From positions 1-21,522 of the forward strand of contig JBKCXU010000090.1 in assembly GCA_046316025.1 (NCBI GenBank): a stretch of 21,522 nucleotides of DNA, given 5' to 3'. Below, one piece after another: positions 15,098-21,522 of this stretch. Made by a program: the position numbers and the translations under genes. This DNA is from JAJTHJ01 sp046316025. GTDB taxonomy: Bacteria; Pseudomonadota; Gammaproteobacteria; Burkholderiales; Burkholderiaceae_F. The notes under the pieces were generated by a model. It did not search any database and was not told the origin of the DNA. It saw nothing but the letters and a program-made list of their open reading frames with translations. Every line of letters begins with the position of its first letter. Position 1 is the first letter of the stretch.

Positions 15098-15439
15098 ATG
15101 CCGATTTATGCCTACAAGTGCGACGACTGCGGCACCGAGTTGGAGAAGCTGCAAAAGATCTCCGACCCGCCGCTGACCGACTGTCCCGGCTGCGGCGCCC
15201 CGTCGCTCGCCAAACAGTTGACCGCCGCCGGCTTCCAGTTGAAAGGCAGCGGCTGGTATGCGACCGACTTCAAGGGCAACGGCGCTGCCAAGAAGAAAGA
15301 CGGCGAGGCCAAGCCCGACAGCGCCCCCGCGGCCAACGACAGCAAGCCCACCGAAGGCAAGCCTGCCGACAGCAAGCCCGCCGAAACCAAAGCCGCCGCA
15401 CCCGCCTGCGGGACGGGGGCTTGCGCGGCGTGCAGTTAG
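15098..15439 (+). CDS. FmdB-family zinc-ribbon protein
   Basis: A 113-aa protein starting with the FmdB signature MPIYAYKCDDCG, followed by CPGCG at residues 29-33, so the first 35 residues form a CxxC...CxxC zinc ribbon. Residues 60-100 are a low-complexity linker rich in Lys, Ala, Pro and Ser with SKP and KPA repeats. The end is cysteine-rich (CGTGACAAC) and could bind metal too. GGAGG sits 7 bases before the ATG. FmdB proteins are small putative regulators of unclear function. The gene order with DUF502 and aspS downstream is a known betaproteobacterial arrangement, which supports both identity and lineage. Confidence 0.9.
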   Translation: MPIYAYKCDDCGTELEKLQKISDPPLTDCPGCGAPSLAKQLTAAGFQLKGSGWYATDFKGNGAAKKKDGEAKPDSAPAANDSKPTEGKPADSKPAETKAAAPACGTGACAACS

Positions 15440-15450
15440 CAGATCCCTTG

Positions 15451-15477
15451 AAGGGCCTCGGCGCGCGCTGCGCCCTT
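15451..15477 (+). terminator. Weak hairpin after the fmdB-like gene
   Basis: AAGGGC (15451-15456) pairs with GCCCTT (15472-15477) around a GC-rich loop that contains a further GCGCGC palindrome. It lies 12 bases after the stop codon, but only a short TT follows the stem. It may act with the large palindrome directly downstream to slow or end transcription. Confidence 0.3.
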
Positions 15478-15478
15478 T

Positions 15479-15578
15479 GCCCTCACCCGGCGCCTGCGGC
15501 GCCACCCTCTCCCGCTGATGCAGGCGAGGGTTTGCTCCCCTCGCCCGCATCAGCGGGAGAGGGGCCGGGGGTGAGGGC
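15479..15578. repeat. Palindromic intergenic repeat (REP/BIME-like), copy 2
   Basis: Nested complementary arms are visible: GCCCTCACCCGG with CCGGGGGTGAGGGC at the ends, CCTCTCCCGCTGATGC with GCATCAGCGGGAGAGG inside, and GGCGAGGG with CCCTCGCC at the centre. The whole 100-base element folds into one long hairpin. It lies between the fmdB-like gene and the DUF502 gene and shares its arm style with 2511-2588. Confidence 0.85.
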
Positions 15579-15618
15579 CTGAGCGCCCCGCTCGTGCTCC
15601 ACCTCCCGGCACCCCTCG

Positions 15619-16254
15619 ATGCTCAAGAAGTACTTGGTCCCCGGCCTGCTGATCTGGCTGCCGCTCGCCATCACGCTGTGGATCCTCGACATCATCCTGA
15701 CCACGCTCGACCGCACGCTGGTGCTGCTGCCGCGCGCCTGGCATCCGGATCAGGTCTTTGGCGTCCACATCCCGGGCTTTGGGCTGATCCTGTCGGTACT
15801 GATCGTGCTGGCCACCGGTGTGCTGGCACGCAACTTCCTCGGCCGCCGGCTGCTGCGCTGGTGGGAGGGCTTGCTCTCGCGCATCCCGATCGTGCGCTCC
15901 ATCTACTCCAGCGTGAAGCAGGTGTCCGACACCATGCTCTCGCCCAAGGGCAACGCCTTCCGCAAGGTGGTGCTGGTGCAGTTTCCGCAGCCGGGGCACT
16001 GGACGCTGGGCTTCATCGTCGGCGAGCCGAGCGCGCCGGTCGAGCGCAAGATCGGCCCGGGCTTCGTCACCGTCTACGTGCCCACCGCGCCCAACCCGAC
16101 GTCCGGCTACGTCCTGTTCGTGGCCGAGGCGGAACTGCGCGACGCCGACATCACGGTGGACGATGCGCTCAAATTCCACGTCTCGCTCGGTGTGGTGACG
16201 CCGGGCAGTGGCGCCGCGCGCCCCGCGGTTGAGCGGCCGGGAGCGGGCCATTAA
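15619..16254 (+). CDS. DUF502 family membrane protein
   Basis: A 211-aa inner-membrane protein of the DUF502 family. Two membrane segments are clear (residues 7-29, LLIWLPLAITLWILDIIL, and 52-75, FGLILSVLIVLATGVLA). A conserved cytoplasmic or periplasmic part follows with RIPIVRSIYSSVKQVSDT (residues 88-105), QFPQPGHWTLGFIVG, and VYVPTAPNPTSGYV, all hallmarks of the family. The function is unknown; plant and bacterial relatives have been tied to membrane trafficking or stress, without a defined activity. It lies between the fmdB-like gene and aspS, the usual betaproteobacterial order. No clear ribosome site precedes the ATG, and a large palindrome ends 40 bases upstream. Confidence 0.9.
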   Translation: MLKKYLVPGLLIWLPLAITLWILDIILTTLDRTLVLLPRAWHPDQVFGVHIPGFGLILSVLIVLATGVLARNFLGRRLLRWWEGLLSRIPIVRSIYSSVKQVSDTMLSPKGNAFRKVVLVQFPQPGHWTLGFIVGEPSAPVERKIGPGFVTVYVPTAPNPTSGYVLFVAEAELRDADITVDDALKFHVSLGVVTPGSGAARPAVERPGAGH

Positions 16255-16330
16255 GATGCCGGCCATGTCGACTTCGCCCGCCCCGTCCCGCGCCGGCCCG
16301 CCGCGCCGCGCCGCCCGAAACCGAACGGGT

Positions 16331-16352
16331 CGGACGGGGTAGCGACCGTCCG
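16331..16352. other. Hairpin in the GC-rich aspS leader
   Basis: CGGACGG (16331-16337) and CCGTCCG (16346-16352) form a 7-bp stem with an 8-base loop. It lies in the 201-base gap between the DUF502 gene and aspS, which is very GC-rich and otherwise without recognisable features until GGAG (ribosome site) just before aspS. It could be a terminator for the upstream gene or part of an aspS leader. Confidence 0.3.
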
Positions 16353-16455
16353 GCCCCCGCTTGCGCCGGCGCTCGCCGGCCGATCCTCGCCCGCGACACC
16401 TTTTCCCGCCGCGCCCGCCCGCCGGCCGCGGCCCACGCCTTACGGAGTATTTGCC

Positions 16456-18285
<1,830 letters not shown>

Positions 18286-18317
18286 ACGCGGCGGGTAGTG
18301 AGGCACCTGCGGGAGAA

Positions 18318-18392
18318 GTTCGTCATGCCCGCGGAAGCGGGTATCCATGACGGCGATTTCCCTGGGTTCCCGCTTCCGCGGGAACGACGAAC
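18318..18392. repeat. Inverted repeat with CCCGCGGAAGCGGG core
   Basis: Arms at 18318-18346 and 18364-18392 are reverse complements with 25 of 29 positions matching, around a 17-base centre. Each arm contains CCCGCGGAAGCGGG (or its complement) preceded by a GTTCGTC-type sequence. The repeat starts 32 bases after the aspS stop and may help end aspS transcription. Closely similar GTCATTCCCGCG-type repeats are widespread between genes in proteobacteria. It differs from the CCCTC-type repeats at 2511 and 15479. Confidence 0.8.
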
Positions 18393-18436
18393 CAACGATT
18401 GATCGGCGCTTGCCGCGCGCAACGGAGGAGGCTCGC

Positions 18437-19732
18437 ATGTCGCTTTGCCCGCTACCCCGTGTTGCTGCCGGCGCTCTGCTGGCGGCAGCCGCGCTCGGCG
18501 CCGCCGCTGAAGGTCGCCTTGTCTACGAGGTCGCGCTCGACCCGGCCAAGCCCACCGTCGCGCAGGTGCGCCTGGCCGCCCCTGCGGGCGAGCGCTTCCT
18601 GCCCACCGGCCCGGTGCACGCGCGCGGCGCGCAGATCGGCGTGGCCGTCCAGGCGGCGCGGCTGCACTGCGACGGACGGGCCGTGCCGTTGCGAAGAGAT
18701 GGATGGCAGCTGCCGCGCGCCGGCTGCCGCGAACTCACTTGGACCATCGCGTTCGACACCCTTGGCCCCTCCGGCGCCGACGCCTCCGAGCAGCGCAATC
18801 TGTACGACCCGGCCCGGAAGTTCTGGCTCGTGTCGGAGCCTGCCTCGTTGGTGCGTGCACCAGGCACCGAAGGTGGTGCGCTGATCGATTTCCGCGGCGT
18901 CGGCGACGTATTGGGCGGCATGGCGCGCGGCTCGGCCACGCGGCGCACCGTGCCGGGGCTGGATTCCGCGCCGGAGTTCTACTTTGCCGGCGGCAGCCTG
19001 CCGACCCGGCGATTCGTCGCCGGCGAGCGCCCGGTCGTTTATCTGCAGGTGGCCGAGGCCGACTACGCAGCGATCGAACGCGTGCACCGCGCCGGCCTCG
19101 ACTATCTGGCGCAGGTCGTGCGCGCGGCGCCGGTGGCGGAGCCCTCCATCGTCGTGTGGCTGCCGATCGACGAGTCGCAACACCGCGCGGGCGGCGCGGC
19201 CGGCAGTTCATCGATTCTGGCCAACGTCGTCAGCGTCGACGGGCGCGCCCAGCCGGTGCGTCTGCCGCTGGCGCTGCACGTCGTGTTGCACGAGCAGTTC
19301 CACCAACTGGCGCCGCAGCCGCTGCCGCACTGGGTCAACGAAAGCCTGGCCGAGTACTACGCGCGCAAAGCGCTGCGCCGGGCAGAACCGGGCGTCGGCG
19401 CGCTGCACGTCGTCGAGCGTCGTTATCCGCCGGTGAGCGCACCGCCGCAGCAGACGCTGCTGGCGGTCCAGCGCCGGATCGACGCCGGCGACTATCGGGA
19501 CTACCGCCTGCTTTACACCGAGGGCTCGAACTTCTGGCTGGCGGTCGATCGGGCGATTGCCGCAGCCAGCGGCGGCGCGCGCGCGCTCGACGACGAACTG
19601 CCGTTGCTGCTGACGGCCGAGTATTCGCAGGGGCAACTTTCCGCCGCCGTTGTGGAGCGCCTGCGCGCCGTGGCCGGGGCCGAAACCTTCGACGCGCTAT
19701 TGCGCGAGCGGGTTGGGCAGGAGCGGAACTGA
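18437..19732 (+). CDS. Secreted HEXXH metallopeptidase-like protein (peptidase MA-like), function unknown
   Basis: A 431-aa protein with a signal peptide (residues 1-24, hydrophobic core AAGALLAAAALGAAA). Residues 285-289 read HEQFH, a zinc-binding HEXXH motif. Twelve residues later comes E302 in HWVNESLAEYY, which matches the W-x-x-E-G/S-x-A-E-Y pattern of gluzincin and peptidase-MA-like families, so H285, H289 and E302 would bind zinc and E286 would be catalytic. The N-terminal 200 residues look like a beta-rich domain with two cysteines (C78, C97). ATG 18437 is preferred over an upstream start inside the repeat because GGAGGAGG lies just before it. It has no PDZ domain as in M61. The natural substrate is unknown. 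The end of the gene abuts the RHS fragment. Confidence 0.7.
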   Translation: MSLCPLPRVAAGALLAAAALGAAAEGRLVYEVALDPAKPTVAQVRLAAPAGERFLPTGPVHARGAQIGVAVQAARLHCDGRAVPLRRDGWQLPRAGCRELTWTIAFDTLGPSGADASEQRNLYDPARKFWLVSEPASLVRAPGTEGGALIDFRGVGDVLGGMARGSATRRTVPGLDSAPEFYFAGGSLPTRRFVAGERPVVYLQVAEADYAAIERVHRAGLDYLAQVVRAAPVAEPSIVVWLPIDESQHRAGGAAGSSSILANVVSVDGRAQPVRLPLALHVVLHEQFHQLAPQPLPHWVNESLAEYYARKALRRAEPGVGALHVVERRYPPVSAPPQQTLLAVQRRIDAGDYRDYRLLYTEGSNFWLAVDRAIAAASGGARALDDELPLLLTAEYSQGQLSAAVVERLRAVAGAETFDALLRERVGQERN

Positions 19733-19811
19733 ACGACGGCGCCGAGATTGCCATCGACCGCTGGCGATTCGGCCCGCACCTTGCAACGGCGCCGGGGCCT
19801 TGCTCGAGCGC

Positions 19812-21116
19812 ATGGCCTTCGACGCCTGGGGCAAGCGGCTCGCCGCCAACGGCGTGGCCGATCCGCGCGGGCAGTTGAATCCCGCCCACGGCGACCGCGG
19901 CTACACCGGGCACGAGCACCTGGACGAGATCGGCCTCGTGCACATGAACGGGCGCATCTACGACCCGCTGCTGGGCCGCTTCCTGTCGCCCGACCCGGTG
20001 ATCCAGGCCGAAGAACTGCTGCAGAACTACAACCGCTACAGCTACGTGCTGAACAACCCGCTGCGCTACACCGACCCCAGCGGCGAGTTCTGGCAGATCG
20101 TCGCCTTCATCGTCGGTGCCGCCTTGCAGGCGTCGAAGAACGAAAACCTGCGGTTGGTCGGCTCCCTGATGATGATGGCGGCAATGAACGGCGCCCCCGC
20201 CATCGGCGAGCCGGGGTTGATCCAGATGGCGGCCAATGCCGCCGGCTACGCCGGCACCGTGCCGGGAGCGGTCACCGCCTTCTCGTCGGCGTTTGTGGCG
20301 ACCACGATCTCCAGCGGCGGCGACATCGGCGAGGGGATCAAGTCCGGGTTCTTTGCGACGCTGACGTTTGGTGTCGGCCACGGCATGGGCCTGAACTTTG
20401 GCGGCAAGGTCGTCGGCCATGCGCTGATCGGCTGTGCGCAGGCGGCCAGCAGCGGCGGCAAGTGCGGGCCGGGGGCGATGGCGGCGGCGTTCAGTAAGAT
20501 CGTCTCCGAGGGCCTGCCGGGCGACGTGCCGGCCCCGGCGCGGGCGATAGCCGCGGTGATCGCCGGCGGCACTGCCTCCGTCATCGGCGGCGGGAAGTTT
20601 GCCAACGGGGCGATTCAGGCGGGGTTTACGTTCCTGTACAACCAAGCCACCGCAGGAAGCGGCGAGGATGAATTCTCCGAAGGAACGCCCGGCCAACAGT
20701 TATTGCGTAAGCAAGCGGCTGCAGGCGCCAAAGCTGCGAAGATCGGTGAGGCGATACTCGAAGAAGGAGCCGTTACTGCGGTGACGGGCGGGGTGGGTGG
20801 CGCCGTTGCCCGGGGCATGAGCATTGCAACTCGCATCGCACGCGGCCATGCGCTAGAAAAGCACCTTGTGGGCAGTGGCGCACGCGTTGACGACCCTCTC
20901 TTCCGTGGACTTGGCATTCGTACCACTAACCAGCTAGAAGCGCATGTCGCTAATGTGATTCAGAACCCTACTGCTCAGCGATCATTGAGCCAAGGACGAA
21001 CGGCTTACTGGCACGACCCGAGCAGCAGCCTCGTGATCGTCGATCCCAGGTCGAAAGACATGGGAACGATATTTCAACCCTCGACAGGGAGAAAGTATTT
21101 CGATGATTTAAGGTAA
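19812..21116 (+). CDS. N-terminally truncated RHS protein: core tip plus C-terminal toxin-like domain
   Basis: A 434-aa fragment. Residues 1-92 are the conserved end of an RHS repeat-associated core: MAFDAWGKR, DRGYTGHEHLDEIGLVHMNG, RIYDPLLGRFLSPDP and NNPLRYTDPSG. In complete RHS proteins the latter motif is the self-cleavage point. Similarity seems to begin at NGAGALLER around 19783, but the upstream YD-repeat shell and N-terminal delivery region (usually over 1,000 residues) are absent; the secreted peptidase gene ends at 19732. Residues 93-310 are Gly/Ala-rich, with GGGKFANGAIQAGF. Residues 345-434 form a compact C-terminal domain starting GHALEKHL and ending GTIFQPSTGRKYFDDL, typical of a small nuclease toxin. 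No ribosome site precedes the ATG, so it is likely an orphan tip or pseudogene. The toxin class is inferred. Confidence 0.75.
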   Translation: MAFDAWGKRLAANGVADPRGQLNPAHGDRGYTGHEHLDEIGLVHMNGRIYDPLLGRFLSPDPVIQAEELLQNYNRYSYVLNNPLRYTDPSGEFWQIVAFIVGAALQASKNENLRLVGSLMMMAAMNGAPAIGEPGLIQMAANAAGYAGTVPGAVTAFSSAFVATTISSGGDIGEGIKSGFFATLTFGVGHGMGLNFGGKVVGHALIGCAQAASSGGKCGPGAMAAAFSKIVSEGLPGDVPAPARAIAAVIAGGTASVIGGGKFANGAIQAGFTFLYNQATAGSGEDEFSEGTPGQQLLRKQAAAGAKAAKIGEAILEEGAVTAVTGGVGGAVARGMSIATRIARGHALEKHLVGSGARVDDPLFRGLGIRTTNQLEAHVANVIQNPTAQRSLSQGRTAYWHDPSSSLVIVDPRSKDMGTIFQPSTGRKYFDDLR

Positions 21117-21118
21117 AT

Positions 21119-21310
21119 ATGAAACTAAAATTCAAACACGATGATGTAATTTGCGTGGAACTGTCGCAACACGAACTGATTGTGATTAACAACGCTCTAA
21201 ATGAAATTTGCAATGGCATTTCTATTCCTCATTTTGAGACTAGAATAGGTGCTAGCGTGTTAGAGGTTGAGGAGTTGCTTCGCGATGTTACGAGAATAAT
21301 AGATACATGA
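21119..21310 (+). CDS. Small probable immunity protein for the RHS toxin tip
   Basis: A 63-aa acidic protein starting 2 bases after the RHS stop, with AAGG shortly upstream. It has a short strand (KFKHDDVICVEL) and then helices (SQHELIVINNALNEICNGI and LEVEELLRDVTRIID). No signal peptide or membrane helix is present. Position directly behind a polymorphic toxin tip is the classic place for the cognate immunity gene. The gene is AT-rich compared with all upstream genes, as is common for such acquired pairs. It resembles small proteins with an NALNE-C-NGI pattern that I associate with toxin immunity neighbourhoods, but the family name is not certain. Confidence 0.7.
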   Translation: MKLKFKHDDVICVELSQHELIVINNALNEICNGISIPHFETRIGASVLEVEELLRDVTRIIDT

Positions 21311-21399
21311 GATTATTTTATTATACAAATCAATTAAAGGGGCCACCCATTAGCGGCTATGCAACTTCTCTTCTGCGAATTAAAGGGGCCACCCATTAG
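21307..21399 (+). pseudogene. ATGA-coupled gene start truncated at a direct repeat
   Basis: ATG 21307 overlaps the immunity stop codon in the sequence ATGA, a typical sign of translational coupling. The reading MRLFYYTNQLK is AT-rich like the immunity gene. From about 21332 the frame enters a 23-bp direct repeat and it stops within the second copy (TAG 21397-21399), giving only 30 aa. The likely reading is the 5' end of a third gene of the toxin/immunity unit that was cut off. Chance is also possible because it is so short. Confidence 0.35.
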
Positions 21400-21400
21400 C
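21332..21400. repeat. Exact 23-bp direct repeat with 23-bp spacer, possible mobile-element end
   Basis: Identical 23-bp copies occupy 21332-21354 and 21378-21400, each beginning AATTAAAGGGG and ending CCCATTAGC. The spacer is also 23 bases, a 46-base period. The sequence is AT-rich to the left and GC-rich to the right, so a junction lies here. Tandem short repeats near the end are known from IS21-type transposons, but no transposase gene is in the window, so this assignment is weak. Confidence 0.6.
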
Positions 21401-21522
21401 CGACTCCTGTCAAGTGGGTAAGCGAAAGCGGGGCGCGTCCTGCGTGCCGCTTTTGCTCGCCACATCCGACCGCGGGCGCGCCCGTTGTCTCTTTCGACGG
21501 GTTGCGGCCACGAGCCGCACCA
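21401..21522. other. GC-rich right edge without a recognised gene
   Basis: Composition returns to GC-rich. AGCGAAAGCGG (21421-21431) and CCGCTTTTGCT (21447-21457) form an imperfect stem with 10 of 11 pairs. Frames remain open to the window edge on both strands, but they are too short to support a gene. It may be the inside of an inserted element or another RHS-related block. Confidence 0.3.

Noticed and set aside
19650..19811. RHS reading frame extended upstream to 19650
   Set aside because: That part mostly overlaps the secreted peptidase gene and is not RHS-like until about 19783, so it is chance read-through of the frame.
21332..21400. Possible minimal CRISPR array (23-bp repeat, 23-bp spacer, 23-bp repeat)
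   Set aside because: There are only two repeats, the repeat and spacer are shorter than usual, no cas genes are present and a composition junction suggests a mobile-element end instead.

Overview
The window is high-GC DNA from a proteobacterium, most likely a betaproteobacterium. The main evidence is the block of FmdB-type zinc-ribbon protein, DUF502 membrane protein and aspS (15098-18285), an order common in Burkholderiales and related groups. Bcr/CflA, RutE and MscS-type proteins, strong GC bias in codon third positions, and two kinds of palindromic intergenic repeat fit this. The species cannot be named from sequence alone. The first ~120 bases are almost pure G/C homopolymer and look like a contig-end artefact.

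Layout. (1) 151-2502 (-): a large MscS-type mechanosensitive channel with a palindromic repeat just upstream of its probable start. (2) 2799-5565 (+): an EF-G2-type GTPase followed by a CPBP intramembrane protease. (3) 5562-6118 (+): a small self-contained unit made of a near-consensus sigma70 promoter, an 8-bp inverted repeat over its -10 box, a ribbon-helix-helix (RHH) protein and a coiled-coil protein whose start overlaps the RHH stop. (4) 6140-14945 (-): nine tightly spaced genes, in transcription order a glutamine-synthetase-like ligase, a RutE-like nitroreductase, a family 5 substrate-binding protein, a Bcr/CflA transporter, a VapB/VapC pair, an iron-type alcohol dehydrogenase, a class I glutamine-amidotransferase hydrolase and an aldehyde dehydrogenase. 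(5) 15098-18285 (+): fmdB-like, DUF502, aspS. (6) 18437-19732 (+): a secreted HEXXH peptidase-like protein. (7) 19812-21310 (+): the C-terminal tip of an RHS protein with a toxin-like end, a small probable immunity gene, and an ATGA-coupled gene start that runs into a 23-bp direct repeat.

The most interesting region is the nine-gene block. The ligase, alcohol dehydrogenase, aldehyde dehydrogenase and gamma-glutamyl hydrolase form a complete set for breaking down an amino alcohol through gamma-glutamylated intermediates. The chemistry resembles the Puu putrescine pathway, but an alcohol dehydrogenase stands where the PuuB amine oxidase would be. It also resembles the routes proposed for ethanolamine (GlnA4) and isopropylamine/alaninol (Ipu). 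A toxin-antitoxin pair sits inside this block.

The right end shows signs of gene transfer. The RHS fragment lacks its shell and N-terminus, base composition falls from very GC-rich to AT-rich across the toxin and immunity genes, and the sequence becomes GC-rich again after the direct repeats. No rRNA, tRNA or CRISPR array was recognised, and no gene-free stretch exceeds 300 bases.
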